Shown here in pieces: positions 9,586 through 20,020 of a stretch of DNA of 64,000 nucleotides (within the stretch, counting starts at the first letter, position 1; each line of letters begins with the position of its first letter). The position numbers were made by a program, and so were the translations under genes. Below the pieces are notes generated by a model, which ran no database searches, was not told the origin of the DNA, and saw only the letters and a program-made list of their open reading frames with translations. The stretch is from Piezodorus guildinii (Eukaryota > Arthropoda > Insecta > Hemiptera > Pentatomidae), in assembly GCA_023052935.1 (NCBI GenBank), contig CM041292.1, positions 137,592,951 to 137,656,950 of the forward strand, written 5' to 3'.

Positions 9586-10491
9586 ATGGTCAGCTGTAAA
9601 GTCTGTAACAAATCAGCTAGCCAAGAGAAGGCGAGAGTAGCTTGTAACTCATGCCAAAATTATTTTCACATTAAATGCGTGAAAATCGATAACATCGACA
9701 ATGAAATAAGCAAGAAATGGACATGTCCAGAATGCGAATCAGTACCGAGGGCATTACCATCTACTGAGCCTGATACAGCGCTTGATCTCATGAAGATGTT
9801 ATCGGCAGAGTTTAAAGAAATGAAGACCCGGCTGGAGGGGATAGAAGAGATTAAAGAGACCCTTCAGAAGCAATCGGAGCTCTCTTTTGAAAATATGGAA
9901 AAGTTAATAAAAATAGAAACACTATTAGAGGAACAAAATAGAAAAATAGAAATGTTATCTCATGAAAATAATACTTTGAAAGCGAGAGTTTCTGAGTTAG
10001 AGGGACGTTTAAATCATTCTGAGCAGAGTCATTTAAGAAACTCAGTCGAAATAAGAGGTATTCCAGAAAAACAGGGTGAGACTGTGGTGGCCACAATATT
10101 AAACGTCGGAGCGGGACTCGGAGTCAAGCTGTGCCCGGAGATCTAGATCACGCGGTGCGGCTTAGATCTAGACAGGAAGGTGTACCTGGTCCTATTATTG
10201 CACGATTTGTGCGGCAAAATTTAAAAGAGGAAATTGTAAAACAAAGAAAAATTAAAAGAGATTTTTCGACACGTCACCTTGGCTGGAAGGATAATGATTC
10301 GCATCGAGTCTATGTCAGCGACGCCATGACACCCGCAAACAAACACTTGTATTGGCTAGCCAGACAGAAAAAAATTAACAGGAAAAATTAAATATGTTTG
10401 GTTCGGTGGTGGTAGAGTGAGGTGTCGCCAGGCTGGTGGCTACCCAGCTGTTATTATTTCGAAACCCACCGATCTCGACGTTTACTCCTGA
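9586..10491 (+). pseudogene. LINE ORF1: PHD finger, coiled coil and FP-like C-terminal domain
   Basis: It starts MVSCKVCNKSA with a PHD-type zinc finger over residues 1-50 (CKVC, CNSC, HIKC, CPEC). An acidic/basic heptad-rich coiled coil follows, roughly residues 68-150. A basic C-terminal region (PGPIIARFVR, then HRVYVSDAMTPANKHLYWLA and KIKYVWFGGGRVR) resembles the FP-C-type domain found in other insect LINE ORF1 proteins. Frame 1 shifts near 10140 and back near 10384, so the protein ends at the TGA at 10489-10491 only if both shifts are bridged. ORF1 proteins of this type bind element RNA and form RNP particles; that role is family knowledge. Confidence 0.75.
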
Positions 10492-11912
10492 AGTAAGAAT
10501 TTTCGTCGCATCAAACTTATTTTTAGTAATTATTTTATCATTGTTGACATCTTACTTTTATTCTTTGAATCTATTTCATTTTTTCATAACCATTATATCA
10601 TACTCTCTTGTCGTAGTGACATCTTATTTTTTCAAACAGAGAAAAATTTATTCATTTATACAGTAGAGAATTTATTTATTTTTGTATTTCATTTTGCATA
10701 TGATGGATATAATTTTTTTTTATATAATAGACTTATTACTTTTTCTATAATGGTGATTTTTTTTTATATTGTAAATATTTTACTTTTTTGTTTTATAGTT
10801 TTAACATATTTTTATTTTCTAATTATGTTAGTTAATTCTAATAGGTATCATATTTTTCTTTTTTTTTATATAGAAGAATGTCTTTTTATTTTTATTTTTT
10901 CAATTATATTTTATTTTTTGAGAAACCTCATATTTGTTTATATTTTTAAAATGGAAAAAATATTATTTTCATATATCGAAGATATTTTATTTATTCACTA
11001 TTTATTAAAGATGTATATTTTTTTATTTTGACCAAATCTCATTGTACCTACTATTATATTTTATCAGTTGCCATTATCCTTAAGTTGCCTTATAAAAGTA
11101 AAACTAAGATATCCTCTCTGTACCACATTCAGTCTTGTTTTTTTCATTTACTAGTTCTTTAAATTGTTTTTTAATTGGTTTATTCTTCTATCTACTAACA
11201 TTGATTTTTTTCTTCTTATTTTGGTATTTATTTAAACATGTTTATGTTATTTTCATAGGTATTTTGTTTCGATCAATGATGAAGTTTTTTTTTGTATTTT
11301 TTATTTATATTGTATATATTTTACTTTTTTGTTTTATAGTTTCCAATATTTTTTATTTTCTAATTATGCTAGTAAATTCTAATAGGTATCATATTTTTCT
11401 TTTTTTTTTTATATAAAAAAATGTCTTTTTATTTTTTCACTTATATTTTATTTTTTGAGAAACCTCATTTTTATTTATATTTTCAAAATAGAAAAAATAT
11501 TATTTTCATATATCGAAGATATTTTATTTACTCAATTTTTATTAAAGATATATATTTTTATTTATTTACTTTATTTTTTTATCGAATCTCATTGTACCTA
11601 TTATTATATTTTATCAGTTGCCATTATCATAAAAGTAAAACTAAGACATCTTCTCTGTACCACATTCAGTATTGTTTTTGTTTTTTTTTTTCATTCACTA
11701 GTTCTTTAAATTGTTTTATTTAATTTATTTTTTCTTTCTACTATCATTAAATTTATTTTTATTTTTTGTTATTTATTTAAACATATTTATGTTGTTTTTT
11801 TTCAAATGTATTTTGTTTCAATCTAAAATAGAGTGCTGGACGAAAAATAGTTACATCCTATCCCTTAGTCCTAATCCTTTTTTAAGTTTACCCACCTCTC
11901 TATCCCCCCACT
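10492..11912 (+). repeat. T-rich spacer with roughly 541-bp tandem duplication
   Basis: The spacer is extremely T-rich on the plus strand. Two copies of a roughly 541-545-bp unit lie at about 10740-11280 and 11281-11830: 'aggtatcatatttttctt' recurs 541 bp apart, 'cattgtacctactattat' and 'ctagttctttaaattg' recur likewise. All frames show Phe/Ile/Leu-rich pseudo-ORFs that arise from composition alone. A spacer of this size between LINE ORFs is unusual. Confidence 0.85.
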
Positions 11913-14702
11913 ATGACTAATATCCTAACTTCCTGTCACATCAACGCACAATCCCTCCTAGCCCACTATGAAGAATTCCAAAAATATTTCCTCGACAATT
12001 TTTATCATATAGTAGCCGTTTCCGAAACATGGTTAAAACCATTTATCCCTTCCTCTCAGGTTTCCCTTCTAAATTACTCTTTCCTACGACATGACAGACT
12101 TGATCGCACGGGAGGTGGAGTCGGGCTGTATATTCATGATAGTCTGAAAGCAAAAATCCTATTGCAGTCTCCTCCTAATTCCTTTCCTCACATAGAATAT
12201 ATGTTTGTTGAAATTTCAACCATCTCCTCACCCTTGTTATACGCCGTCGTCTATCGACCTCCTCGTGTTCCATTTGATGACATCTTCCAATCCTCCCTTG
12301 TCCAACAGATCTCAGCATATAATAATATAATTATTTCTGGTGATTTTAATACAAATATGTTATCTGAGTCCAGCGACAAATCCTTCCTTACCGATTTAAT
12401 ATACTCCCTCAATCTATACCTCGTTCCTTATCACCCTACTCATCACTCTCAGCATACTGATACCTGGTTGGACCTTCATATTTCTGACTCTCCTATAAAA
12501 ATTATTTCCTCATCGCAGCATCCCGTTCCTTTCCTATCATCACACGACCTTATCCATATTACTTATGATCTGCCTGTCAAATCCTTCAATCCAAGAGTCA
12601 TATCATATCGTAATTTGGACCTTCTTTCCTATGAATCTCTTCAACCTGATCTGGACTCTATCCACTGGGACACGATATACTCCGACAACTCCATTGATCC
12701 TATGGTCTCCACTCTTACCTCAAACCTACGGTCCATACTAGACATCCACGCTCCCCTGAAAACCAGAATCTTACGCCGTCCTACTGCGCCTTGGCTCACC
12801 CCCGAGATAAAGGATATGATGAAGAGAAGGGAAGCGGCAAGACGCAAATTTCGACGCACCCGTTTGCAAGAAGACTATGTGTCTTTCAAGAAGCTCCGCA
12901 ATGAAACCCAATGCGCAGTGCGACGTGCTAAATCCCTCCATATCCATTCTGTCCTTTCCGATGCTCCTGATGCTAAGTCTAAATGGAAAATCCTTCGAAA
13001 ATTGTCCTTTTCTGAACCCAATAACCTTAGTTCCTTCCAAGTCACGCCTGACGAACTCAATAACCATTTTATATCCTCAGCTCCTAATTCTTCGACAACT
13101 CCTGGTATTAATTACCAAAACTTCAATCCAGACAGTTTCTTCTTTTCTCACGTGTCCTACGATGAACTACTTACTGCAATTCTGAAATCACTTACTAACG
13201 ATTATGGACCAGACAAAATTCCTGTGAAACTAATAAAATCCAGTCTCCCATCCCTCATACCGGTACTATATCATATATATAATTTCTCTTTGCAAAATTC
13301 CACTTTTCCTTCTTCCTGGAAAACCGCTCTCGTCCGACCACTAAATAAAGTTCCCAATCCTACATCACCGCAAGATTTCCGTCCTATTTCTATTCTTTCA
13401 AATCTATCAAAGCCGCTAGAACGCCTTGTTCAAACCCAGCTAACAAATTTCCTTGAAAAAAACTCTCTCCTTAGTCCTCTCCAATCCGGTTTTCGACCCG
13501 GTTATTCTACCCAATCCGCTCTCCTTAAAATAACACAAGACCTCCAAAATGCCATTGATAACCAAAAATTAACTATACTTATCCTTCTAGATTTCTCAAA
13601 GGCGTTTGACACGGTTGACCATAGTATCCTTCTAACCAAACTCCAAAATCTCCCAGTATCCAACAGTGCTTTGCGCTGGTTTCAATCCTTCCTCTCCGAT
13701 CGTTCTCAGTATGTAGTAGTGCCAGATCAACCTCCTTCCATTACCCTGCCACTATCCTGTGGTGTCCCTCAGGGATCGTCTCTATCCCCTACTCTATTCG
13801 CTATCTATATTAATGACCTCCCTCACCTTATCCATCACTCTAAATATCACCTCTATGCTGACGATTTCCAAATATACCTTTCCTTCCCACCCTCCGACCT
13901 ATTACCAGCTACAAAAAGACTACAAGAGGACCTAAATCGAATAAGTCACTGGGCTGTAGTCAATAAGTTAAAACTTAATGCTGATAAAACAAAAGCAATT
14001 TAAGTAGGATCCCATCACCTCCTGAAAACTGTTCCACATATCCCAACCCTATTCCTAAATAGTAATCCTATAAAGTTCCACCCGACTGTTAGAAACCTGG
14101 GAGTAACCTTCGACCAAACTCTATCCTTCAAAAATCATATTTCCGAAATCTCCCGTCGAACCTTTTCAACCATAAAGCGACTATATTCCCTCCGTCACCT
14201 ATTTCCGTATGAAACCCGAAAACTCCTCGTTACCTCTCTAATATTTCCCCACTTCGACTATTGCTGTACGGTATACGATGGTGTTTCTGGGGATCTCGAA
14301 GTAAAAATAAAACGCTTATTTAATTGCTTTGTCCGATTCATCTTCGGGGTCTCCAGGTACGCCTCCGTGTCTCAATTTTATGGCGAGTTGAAGTGGCTTT
14401 ACCCTTCCAATCGTCGCAAGTATTTCCTTGCGACATTCCTTTACCAAGTTATCCAATCCCGCCGTCCATCATACATTTTTGACCTCCTTCAATTCAAATC
14501 CTCTGTTCATCCTCGTTGTACACGCTCCAGGCCTTCGGATTTATACAGTACGGCCCACCGAACTGCACATTTCGACAGATCCTTTCTCATTCGATCCTCA
14601 ATCCTATGGAATTCTATCCCTTCCTCCATCCGTCACGCCAACTCTCTTTCAACCTTTAAATCCCGCATATTTAATCATTTAATGAATACCCAGGCTCAAT
14701 AA
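11913..14702 (+). pseudogene. LINE ORF2: AP-like endonuclease and reverse transcriptase
   Basis: A single frame of 929 codons is interrupted only by TAA at 14001-14003, where a Gln codon is likely. The endonuclease spans about residues 1-220 (HINAQSL, VSETWLKP, ISGDFNTN near 142, SSHDLI near 209). Reverse transcriptase covers about 420-720 with FRPISIL, LLDFSKAFDTVDHSILL near 555-570, GVPQGSSLSPTLF, and the catalytic YADDFQIY near 647. The C-terminal region ends FKSRIFNHLMNTQAQ. Length fits CR1-type ORF2. The protein would nick target DNA and prime reverse transcription on it. The start at 11913 (MTNILTSCHINAQS) fits the usual beginning of the endonuclease. Confidence 0.85.
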
Positions 14703-14922
14703 AATTGTAAATAATTTATTATTATCATTATTTATTTTTTGTCACTGTTTTTGTTTTCTTCTTATTTGAATATGTCTAATTTTATGTAAGTCATTATTAA
14801 CTTGTTAATATGTATTTAACTTACTCTAAGACTGCAAAGCACATTTTGTAAATTCTGTATTTTTTTATTCTAAAGGGACTTGTCCCAGGATAATAAAAAA
14901 TGTATTTATTTATTATTTATTA
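14703..14922 (+). other. CR1-like 3' UTR with terminal hairpin
   Basis: Non-coding, A/T-rich. It ends in GGGACTTGTCCC (14875-14886, perfect 5-bp stem), then 'aggataataaaaaatg' and TTTATT repeats. Short 3' hairpins and simple-repeat tails are typical of CR1-type LINEs. Confidence 0.65.
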
Positions 14923-15044
14923 AAACCTCTCTCCTACCTACCTTTGTGTCTAACGCATTTTGTTCAGTAATTTATTTATCCAAATGCATTTACCCATAAC
15001 AGATCATTGGCATTGATGGGAAGATGGTAAGGAAGCACATTGCT

Positions 15045-15945
15045 TGCAGCCTTAACCCTTATTATTTTAGTGGATTTGAGTCGCAGAATTTTTTTTTAAT
15101 TTTGGTTTATTGTTTCCAATAACAAACCTTTGTAATAGACCTGTTCTCTCTCTAAATACGACTGCTAACGTTTAAAGATACGTAGAACCTGAAAAAAAAA
15201 ACAATTCGCTTGTCTGCCGCCCACCTCTTTCCTCCAAATCTACTGTTCCTTTTTTTTTTTTTTTATTTGGCACAAAAATAGCAGGACATTTAACTATGAT
15301 CCTAACAGCAAGACGTTCATAACGCAGCCTTTAACCCCTATTATTTTAGTTGGTTTGAGTCGCAGAATTTTCTTTCAATTTTGGTTTATTGTTTCCAATA
15401 ACAATCATAACAACGATCATAGTTGAATGTCCTGCTATTTTTGTGCCAAATATAAAAAAAAAAAATGGTCCAGTAGAGGAAAAAGGTGGTCGGCAGACAA
15501 GCGAATTATTTTTTTTTATTTTTTCAGGTTCTACGTATCTTGAAACGTTAGCAGTCGAATTTAGAGAGAGAAAAGGGTATTTTTTTGGTCTATTACAAAG
15601 GTTTGTTATAGAAAAATAAACCAAAATTGAAAACAAAATTCTGCAACTTAAACAAAATAGGGTTAAGGCTGCGTTAGAACGTTTGCTGTAGGATCACAGT
15701 TGAATGTCCTGTTATTTTTGTGCCAAATATAAAATAAAAAAATTGGTCCAGTAGATTTGGAGGAAAGAGAGTGGCGGCAGACAAGCGATTTTTTTTTTTT
15801 TTTTCAGATTCTACGTATCTTGAAACGTTAGCAGTCGAAATTAGAGAGAGAAAAGGTATTTTTTGGTCTATTACAAAGGTTTGTTATTGGAAACAATAAA
15901 CCAAAATTGAAAGAAAATTCTGCGACTCAAACCAAAGATTAGTAT
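15045..15945. repeat. Palindromic cluster of repeat family A segments
   Basis: At least three copies of a roughly 250-290-bp unit. One lies at 15060-15335 in one orientation. Two tandem copies in the other orientation lie at 15405-15660 and 15665-15945. Shared blocks include 'gagtcgcagaatttt', 'ggtttattgtttccaataac', 'cgtagaacctg' and 'gcacaaaaatagcaggac'. An extra 'gcagccttaaccc..tattattttag' end-block recurs at 15045 and 15330. The arms could form a cruciform or hairpin of well over 200 bp. No ORF of substance. Confidence 0.85.
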
Positions 15946-16219
15946 TAAACTTTCGGCTATTAGTTTTAGAAAGTGTTTGACCTCAATTGATCAGTTATTT
16001 TAAAGGCAAAGACAAAAATTATTATAGTTTTTTAACCAAGAACGCGCAAATAATTATTTAAAAAAAAATACACAACTTTTAAGAGATATGATTCCCTGAT
16101 CTGTCGGTTATTATTAATGGTACAGAAGCAATGTAATAATGTTCTCGAATCAGGAAATTTTATTTGAATTATTTTAATGAAAATCGAAAGAAAAGAAAAG
16201 AAAGTAGTAACGAAGTCTA

Positions 16220-16610
16220 TTATAAATTCTTTTGGTTTATTATTTTTAATAACGAACCTTTGTAATGGATCCAAAAAAGCAAAAAATAAAAATAAATAAA
16301 TAAACAACGTACGTAGAACCTGAATAACGAATATGAAAGAAAGTTTATTTAGCCGAGTAATTAAATAAAAAAACATTAATCTAAATCTATAATTAATATA
16401 ATATATCAGAAATATAAGATACAGCGTTTGTAAATTAGCAGTGGTGACCTTTTTTAGCCATTTTCTTTTGAATTATTTATTGCATTTTTATTAGGTTACT
16501 GTCTATAAATGGTTTCATAAACAGTTATGCTCTAATATAGTTATTTAGAAATAATAAACCATTGTGTAATAATTTGCGGTTTTTTTGTAATTTCTTTGAT
16601 TGTAAATAAA
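16220..16610 (+). repeat. Dispersed repeat family A, second long copy
   Basis: Blocks 'ggtttattatttttaataac' (16233-16252), 'cgtagaacctgaa' near 16315 and 'agcagtggtga' through 'aaccattgtgtaataatttg' (16437-16577) parallel 4240-4670 in order and spacing. Confidence 0.55.
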
Positions 16611-17640
16611 TAAATAGAAAGTGAAAACTAAATAATCTTATATAAACTAGAAGAGGGTAGAATATACTGTTTTTATAGGTACAAGCTAAGTTTACTTCTT
16701 TTTTAGGGACTTCTTTCCCTGTCTATGGTGATGCGATTTTTTCCCCTCACTATTCCTGTCACCTGTCGTGCTCTCTGAATTTTATTATAACATAAGGAGA
16801 CAAAAAAAATTAATGTATTCTACTAATTAGTTAGGGTTATAATTGGACAGTCATCCTTCATAAATATTTGTTTTTAGCATTATATTACACGGCTCATATA
16901 TACATGTTTGATCTTGCTCATATATACTAGAATTCAACAATTCTCAAAAAATTTTGTGAACATTCATTTAATCGTCATGCAAACATACAGTTATATTTCT
17001 AAATTATGAAGAAGCCTGTAAGCAATAACTTTGAAAACGTTTGGAGACTCCCTCTTCCAAAAATCAGAACATTCTGAATATAAATTATTCAACATATTAA
17101 TTATATAAGATGACATATTTACGTTTAAATATTTAGCTTTTTTCTTAGATCATAATTACATTCCCTAACAACGCTCTGCATAATGTTACTAAGATTTAAA
17201 AGCCATTTAAAATAAATTACGAACGCTTCTCAACACTTTTTTAAGAGTCTAATCTTAACCCTTAAGAGGATAAGTTATTCAAATGACTTTAAATTCCTTG
17301 AAGGGACAGTGAAGGCATAAGGATCCATTTGTCCTTTGAGGGGTGAAGCTGGGAGGAAATTGAGTTTAGGAATATATATTTCAGTTTTAACATGATTAAC
17401 CTGAGAGGCTAACGCTGGAAGTTAGGCCCCTTTCAACTGCCGCAGCGATCCCTTTGGTGACCAAGCCCTCTCATTAAATCCTATCCCCAACTGCTACCCC
17501 AATCAGAAGATAATACTTTTTCAATTTCGCTAACCACAGTTTTGATAAATCGTGACGGATGAATATTCATTAAAATTAATTGGAATTTATTTACTGAAGC
17601 CTTAAAAAAAAAGAAAACTCTTTCACTTATAACTCGGGGA
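16611..17640. other. AT-rich DNA, no gene seen
   Basis: No protein-like frame. A slightly GC-richer patch at 17400-17510 (gccgcagcgatccctttggt) is not recognised. Confidence 0.4.
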
Positions 17641-17644
17641 AATT

Positions 17645-17875
17645 TTGGATGATTACACTTTTACTATTAAAATATGGAAGAAACAAAATACAAAAACGCA
17701 ACAAATCATGACAAAATGGTTTATTATACCCAAATTATTAAAGTGGGGTGTAACAATTTATATTATTATTCAGTCTATTGCTTATTGTTTATTGCCGTTA
17801 TTGTTATAGCTTATTGCCGTAATCCTATCAATTTATATTCAAGGAAAATGGCCAATCACCACTGCTAAATTAAAA
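17645..17875 (-). repeat. Repeat family A, partial copy
   Basis: The reverse complement reads 'ttagcagtggtga', 'gccattttc..tgaat' and 'aataaaccattttgtc', matching 16437-16580 and 4490-4640. Confidence 0.55.
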
Positions 17876-18554
17876 ACGCGATGCTGCTTTTTAGATAGAG
17901 AAAAATATATTTCAATGCTGTTGTTTTTTTCAGGGAATTTAATTATCTATCGAACGGCGCATAATCAACCATTATTTAAAAAAAAAATTGTTTAAAAAAA
18001 ATTGTTTAATTTTATTCATATTTTGTCATTGGTAGATTCCAAAGCAGAATTTATGATATCTTAAAGGTAACAATGTGATTAGATTATTTCATCGAAAAAA
18101 TAATAATAATAACCATTAAACTCTGTTTATAATCCACTTAACATTTTTTAAATCATATTTTGAGGAAAACGCGTGAATGTGGTAAACATATACTCGTAAA
18201 ACAATACTAAGGGATGAATGAATGATTGTTTTCTAAAAACTCATTTTCCACCTGACCAAAGCACCTATTTCTGAAATGTTTTTATTTACTTTTATTATTT
18301 TTTGTTTTTGTTTTATTACATTATTCTCTTACGATTTTCACATACATTACTTTCGACCTTGATTAGTACTATTCTTATAAATATTTATTTTATTTCTCAA
18401 ATTACTTAATTTATTGAAATCGTAGCTGTTGATGCGTTTTAGAAGAGTTCACTATTATGCAAGAGAAACAATATATACGAATGTTAAAGAAATATCTAGA
18501 TGTAAAATAAAATTCTTATAATTTTTATATTCAATTAGGTGTTATATATTCCAT
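17876..18554. other. AT-rich DNA, no gene seen
   Basis: Long A and T runs; nothing recognised. Confidence 0.4.
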
Positions 18555-18557
18555 TCC

Positions 18558-18760
18558 AGGGAGCCGGTGTGAGTGGCTAGCGCGCTAGTCTCCACGCATA
18601 GTTGTGAGTTCGAGTCCCAGTCCCGCGGATTTTATAAGAATAAATAAATGGAGACTTACTAACACTTTCCCAGGTAGTGAGATTCGTCAGCCTACTGGTG
18701 GCACTAGCAAATAGGCGTAAGGAGTGATGACTTAACCTTAACATTTCATCGAAAAGTAGT
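18558..18760 (+). mobile_element. tRNA-derived SINE
   Basis: The tRNA-like head (about 18560-18630) has a box B GTTCGAGTCC at 18608-18617 and a box-A-like ggtgtgagtggctagcgcgc at 18566-18585, about 35 bp upstream. The acceptor stem does not close, so it is not a functional tRNA gene. A tRNA-unrelated body follows (18630-18750). A degenerate relative of the head lies on the minus strand at 45569-45634. Confidence 0.7.
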
Positions 18761-18898
18761 ATATTCTCCAGGAGTTATACCACGCGGCCAGGGTTATACG
18801 GCCTGTCGGGCGAGAGAAAAAAAAAAAACTTTTACATTTTTTCCCACGTTTCGGGGTCTTTTCACGATTTTCGAGTTTTTTTAGTCATTCTTATTATA

Positions 18899-18966
18899 AT
18901 TTTGTAGCATAATAATACAAGTCAACTGTATATCACTGACCCAATAGTAGCATTATGCTACAAAAT
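18899..18966. repeat. Short hairpin, 20-bp arms
   Basis: attttgtagcataataatac (18899-18918) pairs with gtagcattatgctacaaaat (18947-18966) with two mismatches and a 28-nt loop. It could be a small foldback element or a chance hairpin in AT-rich DNA. Confidence 0.7.
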
Positions 18967-19224
18967 CAGCAACATATGGAACATTAAGGTCTGGATAATT
19001 TTATTCGTGACAGAGTGAGGTGCGTTAAGAATTTTCAATGGATTTTGGATTGTAAGAATCGGATACAGGAAGAGTTGGATGGTTTAGTAGAGCCCTAAAG
19101 CTCAACTCAATAGATCCAGAACGACTGTCTAGTAAATTTTAAAGTAACCGAAATCAGTGAGCAGTATCTTGTCTTTTCAGTCTTGTTAGCGGATTCCATG
19201 GAAGACTATTCCAGACTATAATTG

Positions 19225-19560
19225 TGTCAAGCTGGAGCCCTAAAAAGCGGATCTGTTCGTCGTACGCAACTGAAATTTCATACTTAAGACAACTATACGC
19301 CCGAGATATTACAGCAACTTTTTCATCAAAATCGGCTGATCAGACGAGCCACTTATTCTATTCATTTTGCACCTTTTTAAGATTTTCTCAAAAACGTCTC
19401 AAACGATTTCGATTAAAGTCAGTATATTGATGTAAAATTCAATTGGTTTTAATATGATGCATGTTTCATTCTGATTGAAATAGTCTGACAGGGCTTAAAT
19501 GCCGATATTTTCTTCCTCTAAAGTACCTTTAAATTTTTACATTCCAAAAGAATAACCATG
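19225..19560 (+). repeat. Dispersed repeat family B, copy 2
   Basis: Shares 'caactgaaat', 'tcatc.aaatcggct', 'ttctcaaaaacg.ctcaaacg' and 'tgaaatagtctgacagggct' with 33960-34200, in the same order. The 68-codon frame at 19224-19430 arises from the repeat. Confidence 0.65.
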
Positions 19561-20020
19561 TCATCCTAATAAAATTGATGAAAGACGGCTAAATATACAA
19601 ATTGGAGGAATTCGAATAGCAACTAAAAAAGCAAAACTATTTTTATATGAAATTTATGATATTTTGATAGTAAGAACAATAATATAGGCGTATGATATAC
19701 CACTGGAAAGAGAATGATTTTAGAGAAAAATATTATGTCAATCACAAAGTTGGAAAAAGTAATATAAAGTGAAGAATAGGGAATAAAGTAATTACCGATT
19801 ACTTTAGTAAAATTGGATTTAAAAAGGGAAATATTGATTTTGATTTTTTGCTTTTTGCGGATTTAACTCAAGGCAACTTCTTGAGATTGGAGGAAGAATC
19901 TGGAGGTGAGTGATTTGCTTCTTTCTTTCAATTTTTTTGAAGAATATTTTTGTTCTTAGAACCCTCTGGGTCTCTGTTTGTAGTAACCTAACTTTAAACA
20001 GTGACACCAGCTTATTGAAA

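Larger units (their letters stand above)
9470..14922 (+). mobile_element. Near-full-length CR1-like LINE
   Basis: Order: about 115 bp of GC-richer leader, ORF1 (9586-10491, PHD finger), a T-rich tandem-repeat spacer (10492-11912), ORF2 (11913-14702, endonuclease plus reverse transcriptase) and a 3' UTR ending in a small hairpin and an A/T tail at about 14922. The RT motifs (FSKAFDTVDHSILL, YADDFQIY) place it in the CR1/L2 part of the Jockey superfamily. The exact clade needs a tree. ORF1 carries two frameshifts and ORF2 one nonsense codon, so the copy is inactive. ORF1 is purine-rich and ORF2 pyrimidine-rich on the same strand, which leaves open that two insertions abut. Confidence 0.75.

Noticed and set aside
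10436..11920. Series of Phe/Ile/Leu-rich frames (69-100 codons) resembling multi-pass membrane proteins
   Set aside because: They occur in several frames at once, repeat with the 541-bp duplication, and follow directly from extreme T-richness. No start or stop organisation suggests genes.
18558..18630. Possible functional tRNA gene
   Set aside because: Box A and B are present but the acceptor arms do not pair and a SINE body follows, so it is a SINE head.
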